A stretch of 64,000 bases of DNA from NCBI GenBank assembly GCA_025766275.1, contig JAFKAC010000022.1:682001-746000 (forward strand), written 5' to 3'. Each line of letters starts with the position of its first letter. The first letter of the stretch is position 1. Under the pieces are notes generated by a model. That model made no database searches. It was not told the DNA's origin and saw only the letters and a list, made by a program, of their open reading frames with translations. The stretch is from Lactarius indigo (taxonomy: Eukaryota > Basidiomycota > Agaricomycetes > Russulales > Russulaceae). This document shows, one piece after another, positions 22,633 through 33,900 of this stretch. A program made the position numbers and the translations under genes.

Positions 22633-23991
22633 CTAGGCGTACGATATACCTGTTCTATCCATTTCTCCAATCCATGGCCGTTCGTATTCCACCCCTATGA
22701 AATGACCGGAGAGCCAACGCGACTGCATGAAAGACGCTACGACATTCTGCAAAAAAGAAGCAAAAAAAAACGCGAAATGAGGCTCAGGCCACCATATGCA
22801 GAGTTTTTGCAAGGCAGGTAACATAATTTTGCGTTTGTCCAGTAGTGTCAAAGCGTATACAATTTCTGTCGAGCGGCTACCAGTTACATGGAGCCATTTT
22901 GCACCTCTGAATTGGCGAATAAGCCTCAGCCATATACTGTCTTCGTAGTCTGGCACAGTTAATCCCGTCACGTCAACGCGTAGATCCTCCACAGTGACAA
23001 GGAAAGTAGAAAAGCGGCTGCAGATTCGGGATATGAGGATACCCCGAGGTGATGGCCCGCAGGAAAATTTAAGGCGCATAGGGACCCCTGGTTGAGTGAA
23101 AGTGATGGAGGTAGTAATCTTGGAGGATAGGACGTCTGCTTGACAATATGGCTTCTGCACTTCTATCCGGTCGATGAACTTGGAAAGATTTGAAACTGAC
23201 ACGTGGAAGGTGGGTTGGTCGAACGTGATTTCAATGTCCCCTAGAAAAGGAGAATCGATTAGAGTCACAAATCTGTCCAAGAACTCGCTGGTTCCTCGAA
23301 ATTTGAAGTGGGTAAGTGCGGGGAGTACGACACGGTCCACAGACAATGAGGATATGTCAGCGGTCTCATGGCGGGAGGCGGAAGAACGGAGATAGAGTGA
23401 AAGTGATCGAAGCTGGGTCATCCTGTACAAGACACCCGCGAACGCGACAGGTGACGGATACTTAATATTGGGCTGAAAAGTGCTAGGAAGGGTGGACTGC
23501 AATTCCGAAAACCGCTTCTCGATTGTGGACAATGAAATTTCTTCTAGGAACGACGTTGTGGCGGTGAGGTGGATGGAGCTCACACGATCAGGGTGTTTAA
23601 GTGCGGCCACAATATTGTCCTCATCCTCTGGGGTAAAGGAATTAAGCGTAGGATGGCCTTCATGTTTCACGAAGATAGGCAAGGCTAACCAGCGAGGCCT
23701 CGAGGCGGGCGTACTACGGCAGAGTCGAAGATCTGGTTTACGAGATGACTCAAAGATGATGGATCGCCATTTTTGGCATATGTGGGCAAGCCTATGCCAA
23801 TGCAATGGTGAAGACATTTGGTAAAAACCGAATATCTTCAGCAAGGTATCGTCGGGGAGCATATCAATCGTGGCAGGTCGAGCCAGAGCAGTTGGGTTCC
23901 ACGCTTCGAATATGTCAGTAACCAACGAAGGCATTGAGCCCAATACATATCCTACCCGGTGCACGGCGTAGTATTTCCACGTCAAAGCCAT
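22633..23991 (-). CDS. F-box protein, tandem paralogue
   Basis: 452 residues with the F-box at IDMLPDDTLLKIFGFYQ...WHRLAHICQKWRSIIFES and a variable leucine-rich tail (TQLRSLSLYLRSSASRHET). It is paralogous to the gene immediately downstream: both contain LNSFTPEDEDNIVAALKH or a close variant, and the similarity runs to SRWLSGHFIGVE near its C-terminus. The ATG at 23991 is the first in frame. A possible intron (gtaggatat...tcgaag) lies just after it in the same frame, so an upstream first exon (LASIDSSGLARGASERGFED) is an alternative 5' end. Presumed SCF substrate receptor. Confidence 0.7.
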   Translation of the reverse strand: MALTWKYYAVHRVGYVLGSMPSLVTDIFEAWNPTALARPATIDMLPDDTLLKIFGFYQMSSPLHWHRLAHICQKWRSIIFESSRKPDLRLCRSTPASRPRWLALPIFVKHEGHPTLNSFTPEDEDNIVAALKHPDRVSSIHLTATTSFLEEISLSTIEKRFSELQSTLPSTFQPNIKYPSPVAFAGVLYRMTQLRSLSLYLRSSASRHETADISSLSVDRVVLPALTHFKFRGTSEFLDRFVTLIDSPFLGDIEITFDQPTFHVSVSNLSKFIDRIEVQKPYCQADVLSSKITTSITFTQPGVPMRLKFSCGPSPRGILISRICSRFSTFLVTVEDLRVDVTGLTVPDYEDSIWLRLIRQFRGAKWLHVTGSRSTEIVYALTLLDKRKIMLPALQKLCIWWPEPHFAFFFASFLQNVVASFMQSRWLSGHFIGVEYERPWIGEMDRTGISYA

Positions 23992-24750
23992 CCTCGGATG
24001 AGGAGGTGTCCTCGAATCCGCGTTCTGAGGCTCCCCGTGCTAAACCGGAAGAATCTATTGATGCTAGATCCGTCAGTGTTCTTGTCAGCGTCAATCCCTG
24101 CAACGGATACAGAAAAGGATAACTTACGCATCAAAACTTATTGGGTGGACAGCGATGAATCCAGATATTGCCTTATACCAGCGAAGACTATCGGGTTCAC
24201 GTTCAGGCTTCAAGTTCAGTTCGTGCCAGTGATTGGTACGATAGCCCAACACGTGGTGTAAATGTGTCTTCATATCTTCGTATGGGTCTGCGCGTGGTTG
24301 CGTCCAAAAAAGCATCACTGCCACTGGTACCTCTCCATTTTTTGCCTTCGCTGTTGCTATATATCCTTATGACCTCTATTGCACCTACGGTAAAATTGGC
24401 GGACACGATGTCGGGAAATTTAAAATGGCGATTTGGCGCTATCACCCATTCGCATTACAGCACAGGCACTGGCAGTGACCCTGGGACTGACACGGTCCCG
24501 CTAAACTCACGCAACCCACACAACCATTGAATCAGAATCAGATAGAAGTCGACCTCAGTCGCCTTTTTTTGTTTAACTCGCGTACAGTAGCAGTAGCAGT
24601 AAGTAGCTCATCAAAAGTACCGACAATAGAACATAAAAAAAAAAAACAAAAACATCATTACTGTAAGGGGTCTTAAGTGAAGCAAGCCTTTAAACGCGAT
24701 AGCGAGCAGAACGTATCACCTACAAACTGAATAAAAAAAGAAAAATTGCG
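23992..24750. other. Region between F-box gene and PHD-SPOC gene
   Basis: A 66-codon minus-strand frame (24324-24124, ending AISGFIAVHPISFDA) abuts a good donor and could be a 5' exon of the F-box gene, but no in-phase splice was found. The right part (24.48-24.72 kb) is the 3' flank of the PHD-SPOC gene, which is duplicated at 19.7-19.8 kb. Confidence 0.35.
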
Positions 24751-27700
24751 TCACCTCCAATATGCCGGTGCGTCTCGACGTACAGGCGACCCCGGCCCCG
24801 GAGCAGCCCCACGACCACGCCCACCCCATCCACCATCCGACGTCCGTCTATGCTGCTCCCAACCAACACCCCTCCCATCTTCCCATCCACCAGCACCAGC
24901 ACCACCATTAGGACCTCCACTCGCTCCAGGCCCACCTCTCCGAACCCCACCGCGTCCTCTAGCGCGCGGCACGTCGTCACGCGGAAAATACCCACCGCGA
25001 CGCGCGGCGCCACCACGCTCCCGGTCCCTCCCTCCGTCCCTCTCCCGCTCATCATAATCGTAATCGTACTCGTACCCCCCGTACGGCACCGCTGGCGGTT
25101 GTGGTGGCGGCGGCGGCGGCTCCGGCATGCCTGGCCAGTGCGGTTGCAGGGGCGGCGGTGGAGGGGGCGCGACGTGAAGCGGGGGCGGAGGGTGCGGAGG
25201 TGGGTGTTGGGGTGGTTGTGGAGGCTGCTGTTGGAGCGTCACGAGCATCGCTTGTATCTGTTCTGGCGAGAGCGCGGCGACCTGCGCTGCGAGATCCGCC
25301 GCGGACATCGAGGGCGGCGGAGCGCCACCCATCAATGGGAACTGCGGCGCAGGTGGAGGTAGGGAGCCGAGAGGGTGTCCCGGTGCGTTGTTGGCTGTAG
25401 GAATCGCTGGCGGGAGGTGGGAAAGCGCCGCTGCGACTGCGGCCTGCGTGGGCGCCGTCACGTTTGGCGGGAAGACGGCGCCGGCGGGCATGATGCTCGC
25501 CAGTGCCGACGCGAGCGCTGGCGGGAGGGCGGGGGCGGAAGGCGCTATTCCCGCGGGGGCTAGAGGCTGAGGAGGGGGAGCGGGGGGAGCGGGAGGGGCG
25601 ACGAGTCTGCCGCGGTTGAGGACCCAAATGCCGACGAGGCAGTCTACGCTGCGCGTGCGCGGGAGGCGCATGTCGTCGAGAAGCTCGATGAACTCGGGGA
25701 GCGGGTGAGAGCTGGGCAAGGGCACGACGTAGAGCTCGCGGCCCCACTCACGGCCCCTCGAGCCCCATGGGAATATCAGTCCGTGGCGACTATCCAATCC
25801 GATCGGGTTAACGGGAGGAGGTTCAGATATGAAAGGTATGCACGCACTCTTTGTTGATGAGGAACGTCTTGAGCGTCTGGAGCACGGTCATGTCCGTCTC
25901 CGACACAGGCGTCCACGCGACTGCGATGAGTTCCTTGGCCGAATTGAGCCGCGAGGCGAGTAGGTACTGTGCCGAGCTGCCGACCGCGACGCGTCCGTCT
26001 ATCCGCAGGTGGTCGATGGGGAACAGCGTGCGCCAGAGGGGGGAGTCGGACGCGAGACCACGCCCGCCAATCTGGCGTGCATCTACGCGGAGCTCCTGCG
26101 GCACGGTCGAGTCAATCGGCATGCTGATCTATGACGACGACCGAGCATTAGTATTCATTTCGCACGCGAGAGAGGGAAAAAGAGACGCACAACGCCGTTC
26201 CACACGCGCGGTAGCCCGTCGAAGATGGCCTGTGGATCCGGTGCCGAAGTCTCAGGCCTTCCTCTCATCGCGTCCTTTCCTTTATTGTCCTTTTCTTCCT
26301 CTTCTTGTCCCAAGAACATCGCAAAGTCGAGATCGTCTCCGCTTTCGCCTTCGTGTTCCGCCTCTCGTTCAGGCTCTACCGGCGCCATCGCCACAGATGC
26401 CGGTGCCGGTGCCGACGCAGACTCATCGGGAGGCGTACCGAGATCCATCTCCATTGCTTCTCCCTCTTCGTCAACCTCCACTTCCTCCTTATCCTTATCC
26501 TTATCCTCCCCGTCCTGCTCCTTGGGAGACAGGATGGACGCCGGAAGTGCTGATGCTGGTGCTGACCAAAGTGCATTCAAATCAAATGACGCGCGGGGCG
26601 GCATATCTGGTTTGCTCGGAGCGAACGGCGAGATACCCGTGGTAGGCGTCAGTGTTGTTGCTGATAACGGCTCGCTTATAGGAGCAGTCGAAGGTACTAC
26701 TGTTACTGGTGTTGCTGCCGTTGTTGTGGTTGCAGGGGTAACGATGGTAAGGGGTGAGGTCTCTGGAGGCTCGTCGTCCATATGAATGAAGTCGCCCAGA
26801 TTGAGCTCCGAATCGACCGCACTGACACCAGAACCAGTATGCGCAGACGTAAGCTCCGTTCCTTGTCCCTGTCCTTGCGCCAGTACTGGTGTCCCTGTGC
26901 TCCACGGCGCCGACGGCACGGCAGGGGAATCTGGGGGCGCGGACGCGGATGGTGGATTCGATTGACCTGAAGGTTGCACGGTGCGCAGACGCGCGAGCCG
27001 TTCACGCTCGCGTTCTTCCTCAGCCATCTCAAGCTCGCGCTCACGACGCTGCTTCGCGACGGCCGAGTCCTCGTTGACGTCCTCGATATCCTGGAGGCCC
27101 TTGTGCGTGATCTTGGCGCGCGGGACTGTTGACTTTATGAGGATCGAGTGCGCGAGCGCCTCCTGCTCCGCCTGCTTGATTGACTGCTGCTGTTCTTGGG
27201 ACGCCAGCTCCGTCGACGACATCGTCGCCAGCGTCGCAGGCACCACCTGCGCGGATGCGATACGCTGGTGCAGCAACACGCGGTCGGACTGTTGTAGGTT
27301 GAACGTCAGTGTGCGGAAGCGCTCCCTGCACCAGGATATAAGCATGCATCAAAGAGAAGAGAAGAAACGAACGCACTTGTACTTTGTGCCTGCGCCGAGC
27401 TTGCCATATTTGTCGGGTTCTGCATACGTCTCAAAGACGGCATGCTCGACTTCTGCGGCGTATGCGGCTGCGCGCTCCTTCGCCTGTGTCTTTTCTTCAT
27501 CGCTTAGCTCCTCTGCCTTGCGCTGGACAAACTCCCCAGGCACCTCTCCTTCGCCTTCGTCCTCCCGCGCCTCACTTTTTTGCTGGACATATGGATACCG
27601 GAGAAATATCCCCGCAAACATTTCGCTAAGCTTGCCAAGACAGTACTTACGCGCGGCGTCCTCCACTGCAGACATCGTCGTGGACGACGACTCGGCGCGC

Positions 27701-29069
27701 TTACGCTTCCCCGTGCCCGCACCAGCAGCGCTGAGCGACTGCTTGCGCTTGACTCCGCTCGGCGGCGGCGACAGGGAGGTCTTGACCTTTGCAGTCGCGG
27801 CGGCACCCGGGCCGCGCCTGCGCACCTTGCCGTCCCTTCCGCTGACGTCTGAGTCGTCGTCCGAGTCGGACGACATTGCGATGACGCGTCGGCTGTTGGT
27901 GCCCAATGTGTTCTGTGGAAAGTGGAACAACGTCTCATGAACAAGTGTGATCGGATGGTGAGAGTAGTCTGACGTACCCTGCGTTTGCGCTTGGTCCCCG
28001 CTGCTGCTATGCCCTCATCATCAACATACTCGTCGCCACTCTCCTCGTCGCTTGATTGGGACATCTCCGCAGGCGACGACTGCCGCTGGTGTTTCTTCCA
28101 TTTCGCCTCGGACTCTTCCACCTGCGTCGTCTTCTCCGTCTCTTTTGTTGGCTGCGTCTTGGGTTTTCTTGTCGTCGTTGGTGGTGGTTCTGCGCCCTCA
28201 ATGGGTTCAAACGCGTCGGTCCCGTCCCATACCACTATCAAACCCGGATCAGTACTGTCTCCTCTCCGATGAAAGGCGAAAAAAAAAGAAGGCCAAGTAA
28301 GAATGAGAAAGGGGGTGGTCAAAGGACGTGTCGATAGGGGCTGTGTCTTGGGTACCGTGTGTGTGTGGTCTCACATTACATGGGCATAATACATGGACGA
28401 GTCTTGTCGGACCACCGGTATCGTTCAGACACGATAATATGCAACTAGCGCTGGTGCGGTAGGGCAGCTCAGGCGGGTAATCGCTGACACGACGGCGTAT
28501 TGCGACAAACACGGATGGTTGTGCGTGTGTTACAATACGGGAGAGTACAACAATACGGGAGAAGAAATGTGAGGTAGTGGAATTGTTTGCCACGCATATC
28601 GGAACGCGTCTGACACTTACTCACTGTACGCCAGCCAGTCTTCTCCTGACAGGAAGAGCATACATACACCACTATGAAAAAAACAGGGTCAGTAAGGAGG
28701 TCTCAGGGATGAAGGCGGAAATGGAAAACGGATGACTCACTTATCTCACTTGCATCGTCCTCGCTGAGATTGACACACCGGAAGTGGTACCTAAGATGGT
28801 CGTCAGTACCAAGGAGGGGCAGACGACGATGGTACCGACCATTCGTCACATTTCCCGCATTGAACCATAGGGGTCCCATCATCAACAGCACGACACGAGC
28901 AAAACAGCAGCTCCTCCTTCTCCTTCTTTGCCCCTACATTTCGAGCAGATCTTTTAGGGACGGCCTTCTCCTTGCCCTTTATCGAAGACGCGGAAGAGGT
29001 CGAAGGAAGAGACGCGGTTCCATTTTCTTTACCCGAGTGATGTGACTTGCGTGAGCGGGTAGTACGCAT
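24751..29069 (-). CDS. PHD-TFIIS M-SPOC protein (Bye1/PHF3-like)
   Basis: About 1,190 residues in eight exons. Domains in order: basic Ser-rich N-terminus; PHD finger FCSCRAVDDGTPMVQCGKCD, EWYHFRCVNLSEDDASEI, YVCSSCQEKTGW; acidic linker (MSQSSDEESGDEYVDDEG); TFIIS central domain ARKYCLGKLSEMFAGIFLRY...ERFRTLTFNLQQSDRVLL...MSSTELASQEQQQS; charged linker; SPOC domain IDSTVPQELRVDARQIGG...MRLPRTRSVDCLVGIWVLNRG; Pro-rich stretch; RGG-like tail (GGYFPRDDVPRARGRGG). The order matches yeast Bye1 and animal PHF3/DIDO, which bind RNA polymerase II and H3K4me3. A nuclear role in elongation control is inferred. The start at 29069 (MRTTRSRKSHHSGK) is the first ATG in frame. The exon border after GWRTV uses gtaagt; the acceptor could be either of two in-frame sites near 28.25 kb. 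Confidence 0.87.
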
Positions 29070-30976
29070 GTTGTTGGTTGGCTGCGACTGCTGCTGCGGT
29101 CGCGAGTTTATCGATGACGAGTCGGGCCCTCTCGACGACAAGGTTGCAACTCAGTCTTAGCTCATCCGTTCCCACGCCACCCGCCGATGGCCCCACAATC
29201 ATATGAACGTCATATGAGCCTTCTCCATGCTTTCCTAACGCTTGCCACACCGTCCATCCTCTGAGACATGCGGTTTCCACACCCCCACTATCATATATCA
29301 CCCCCCGAACCCAACCCTTAACGTCCTGTACCATGAGTGATCGCGCGCTAGCCCATCGCGCATCACTTCTTACGTCGGGCGCCTCCTTTGTCCCTCTCCA
29401 CAACGCAATCTTCCAAGAAAGAATTCCGTACTGCCTCCGAGCCGCTATCAGAATCTAAAAAAAAAAAAAGATGCGAAGAAGGCGCTACTTCGTAGGAGGG
29501 CGTGTGTACGGTCGGTTCACATCCACATCATTTCTTCCCACGGTATCCACGATTGTTGTATGGCGAGCCTGCATCCTCAACTCATCCATCTACGGCTATC
29601 AGTCTGACCGATCCCGCCTATATGTGGGTCGGACTCAGCCAGCGCCAAGCTACTTCACGCGCGTGATCGTAGCGCGGCCACACGTGATGACGCCGCTAAC
29701 TCCTCCGGCCCCCCTGACCGCGCCAGATTGTGATGAGAAACGAAAACGAGTCATTATCAGATCACAGAAGTTCACAGACAGACACATAGCTGGGGAAAGA
29801 AGCAAGTGTAGGAAGTGCAAGATGTTTTCCGAATTTTTTTTTCTCCACAAGTTATCTCACTTATCCAATACATGGAAAACAGAAACAGTTTTGTCTCTTC
29901 TCGAGGCAGACGCTGCAACAACCGCCGTCGTCGGTAAACGTGCGCGCAAGGCACCCTGTGGCGCCTTTCCATGATCATTGTGGCTCAAACGCGTTTAGAT
30001 AAGTAGGTGTAGGTGCTGTCTTGAGCGCCTCAGCTCGCTATAATAGCACGAGGCGGGGCGGAAGAGGGCGGGAGGAGGAGCGAACCTAATATGACGACGT
30101 GTGGTTGGGTGGGAGCCAGAAGGCTGACAACGTCATCGGATGCGTCGTTCCTTACTCGGTCGAGACAGATAGAGGATTGAAGCGCCCTACCAGGAGACTG
30201 AGATTCACCGGGGGTTGTCCCTGGCAGGTGGTACAGCACAAGAGACAAGAAAACAAGGGAAATTTATGTCGTATATTGTTCGTGTGCACCCGCGGGACAA
30301 CGATGAGCAGTGGGAGACATGGAAGATGGGCCGCGGCGCCTTGGCCCCGGAAATGACTTATCGTGGAGAGTGAACCCAAAGTGCATCACTGACAGCTTTG
30401 CCTTTGCCTTGTTATGGCATATCCGGGGATAGCTCACGGTGGCCGAGTGGCTAATTTTTTCGAGATCCCGTTGCAGTGATTTGATTTGAATTTTGTCCTC
30501 TGTGGGTGGGCGTTGTTTGACTCCCTTTCCTCCTGGCCGTTGGCAGGTGCCAGTGGTGCACGTTGCGGGTGATGAGATGGACAGACAGGTTCTCCCCAAT
30601 TCTTACTTATTCTTCCCCTCTGCTTCTTCGGTATCTTTTGATTGCCTCGCCCATTCCTTTACCGTGGCTCATTTCACAGGAGACATCGTTTCGGGCGAAG
30701 AACGTGTCTCCTCTCGTCTGATTGACTTGTTCCTTCCGTCGCTATACTAGCATTTACCCACTAGAAGCCGTGGACCCGGGTGGTGCTTTGCCCTCACTTT
30801 TCCCCATTCCCCTTCTTTACTACCTACTCCCACTCCCTCTCCTCACCCACGCATACACCCAGTTTCATGACCATCTCTGTGTTTCAATTTCGCATTTACC
30901 CCTCTGTCCCCCTTTGCTTTGTTCTTCGTCACACTCAATCACGCATACACGCCTACTTTCGTCGCATGAACTGCAC
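29070..30976. promoter_or_regulatory. Divergent intergenic region with a C/T-rich kinase promoter
   Basis: The minus-strand PHD gene and the plus-strand kinase gene start at its two ends. The last 200 nt before the kinase ATG (30,780-30,976) are strongly pyrimidine-rich on the plus strand (CCCCATTCCCCTTCTTTACT), typical of fungal core promoters. The reading frame stays open for 255 nt upstream of the chosen ATG, but that part codes for low-complexity residues. No other gene seen. Confidence 0.45.
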
Positions 30977-33900
30977 ATGGCTACCGCCGCCGCTGTATCC
31001 TCGAAGATCGGTCCAGCCGTTTCAAGTCCACTCCACACGGTCGCCACTCGTATGGTTGCTGTAAATCCAGACCCCCCTTCTACCTCTACTACCCTCGCTC
31101 GTACTCACCCAACATCATCCCCTTCTATGGCTTCCTCTCCCACATCCTCCCGTTCCCCACCACCACCCGCTTCTACGACTCGTTCAAAGCATTCCGTGTC
31201 AGTCGAGATTATACCGCCTTCTACCGAATCGGCACCGAAGACCTTCAAGCGCCTGCTCCGCTCACCTTTTGACCAGACCCTCCGATCTGCGACTCGGTCA
31301 AAGGGAAAGTCCAGTAATAGTGCCGCTCCTCTGCCAGCCGGTGATCACTTTGCCACTGTCACTGCCAAAGATGATGGTCACGGCGGCAAACGGGACACCG
31401 AAGTCAACGTAACAGAAGTTGTGGCGAGGGAAGCAACGGCAGGAAAGGATAAAGAGCGGACGGGAATGCTCAAACGGTTCGAGACCAAGGTCGCGTTCCG
31501 CCGTACAAGGAAGGAGTCGGGTACAGAATCATCAACCAAGGCCCCTATTGTACCGCCCTCTTATAATCCTAATCGTGGAAGCGAAGATCTGGACAGTCAT
31601 ACTCAAGATAGGCTTCCCGAACCGCCAGGAAAGGATCAACTCCGGTTTCGCCTAGCTGGGTTCACGAGCTTTGCTACTCCTTCGCTAAGACTCGCTTCAA
31701 TGTCCTCCCCCGCTCTCCATCTTTCCTCTCACGCATCTTCCTCCCCAACTCCCGCCTCTCCCTCATCCTCATCCTCTCCCAACCGCCCGATTATCAGCTC
31801 ACCCGCGCCTCTCACACCGAAGCGCGCTTCCGTTGGGAATGCCAATTCTCCCGCATCGTCCCCATCTCGTCATAGAAAATCTCGCCCTGACCCTCTCTTA
31901 CCTTCCTCACCATCCACTCCGTCCTTTGACCGCTTCACCAACACGCCTTCTCCAGGCCCATCCACTCCAACTCGGCCTGGCAGTCGAGAGCCTTTGAGCC
32001 CCCCTGGCACCCCTACCCCGACGGCATCTCGCTCACAGCTAGGAAAGCGCTCCTCGTCCGGCACTACTCGGTTTTCCCAAGATCAGCCCCCGTCGAGTCC
32101 GTCTGCGTCTCGCCCGAAAAGCCCCAGTTCTCCACGTACCCGTGCTCCACCCTCCCCTCGCGTTGTCACCCCACGTGGCTTCACGTCAACGTCTACCTCC
32201 AGTCTCAACTACCCGCCATCTTACTCTTCCAACGCCATCCGACGATCATCCATAGATCGCCGATCACCTTCCCCTGCCCTTCCCCGTGCCTCGTCTCCAA
32301 GTACACCCAGCCGACCCCGCGCGCTTTCCCCTGGCTCTCATCACCATCCCCAACAACAACATCAGCGCGCAGTCTCCCCGTCGTCAGCCATGACCCGTCA
32401 TACGAATGCCTCTACCTCGTCGCTCTCACCTGCAGGTCCTTCAAATCCTTTGCATCGCGAAGCGGTCCGCACGGCCACTTCGGTGCTCTGCAGGGAAATG
32501 CTGAGACCTGGCCAGGGGGCGAGCCTTGGGATACGTGAGTCAGAGGAGGTCGAATGCCGCATGCGTGCCCTTGCACGACTCGAGCGAGTGTGGGTAAGAA
32601 GTGGGGTTTCTACGAACGGGAGTACGACCCAACTTGGCGGGTTGAGTTTGAGCGCCAATATGGCAGGAGAGGAGAGAGAGCGAAGGATGTTCACAGAGGC
32701 GCTGCGGGATGGCTATGTCCTCTGCCAGTGAGTGGTTCTGTTTGCCTTGGTTACCCGCGTGTACTGGAACGGAACGCTAACTTCTGTTCTATGAATTCAT
32801 TTGCAGACTTATGAACAAGTTGCGGCCTGGGTCCATAGCTCGGATTGACCCGCGTGAGGACGGCAAGCTCCGCACCTCGAACGTGACAAAGTTCCTTGCA
32901 TCCTGCTCTGCGAACGGGCTCCCACCCGAGGACCTCTTCCTGCGAGACGATCTCATCGAGGGCACATCCGACTGCCTCGCACGCGTGGCAAAGACTATCA
33001 ACGCTCTTGTCAAGTGGGCAGAGACTCCCGTACCGACACACTCACATATCTTGCGTGGAGGTGGCAGCAGACTCCAGCCTATCAATACATCTCTCGCAAA
33101 CGCAGCACCCGGCTCACCTTATCGCACTGGCTCGTCTTCACGAGCAATCATGTCCTCACCCAACTTGTCTTCACCGCCTTCACCTCTTTCCCCTACACGA
33201 AATACCTCGAGGCACCGGTCGCCACCACCCGCCGGCCTTCCCACGCTACGTTCTCATAGTCCAGACGATGCTGCATCGTCCAGCGATGCGGGAACAGCGC
33301 TTGGAACTGACACCGATGGACGTCAGACGCCTACAGGGACGACCAGTGATCGTGACGAAGTGCCCCCGATCCTCGCGCCGCGTTCGCCAGTACGTTCGCG
33401 TCCATCTGAGCGCTCTCTCCTCACAAGCGCCGGTGGGGACTCATTCCTTGCACCATCCTTAAACGAATCTGCACGCATGTCGGTCGCAGACTCGACGACA
33501 GGGCAGTCTATCGCGTCAAGTAACGTCACAGACACCAGCACGTACTCGAGTCTGCTGGACGCCGGCTTCGGGCTGGGGTTCAGCGCCGGGCGCAGCGGCA
33601 GTGGCTCAGGTCCTTACGGAAAGTTTGGCACAATACGCACCGTTACGACCGAGGCGACGTCGTTCATCCCATCCGAGTGGCCTAGTTTGACCCGCACGGA
33701 GGGCAGTGCGATGGCCTCGTCCATGTTGGGCTGCGAAGACACCTTGGCCGGCGATGTCGCCAACAGCATTTATGGCAATAATAGTCCGAATGGCCACGGC
33801 GGCATCCAGCGCAGACGTGGTAGCCTTGAAAGTCCCACCTTGCGGCCGCGTGAACGAAAACCCAGCGAGACGGTACCAGTGGACTTGACACGCGTCATTG

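Noticed and set aside
24850..25570. Several long frames on the plus strand, rich in Arg, Pro or Trp
   Set aside because: Antisense or out-of-frame readings of the GC-rich Pro/Gly-coding exon of the SPOC gene.
30431..30520. Possible tRNA: GGTGGCCGAGTGGCTAA resembles a Ser/Leu tRNA A-box and D-arm
   Set aside because: No B-box (GGTTCRANTCC), no matching acceptor stem and no readable anticodon arm follow.
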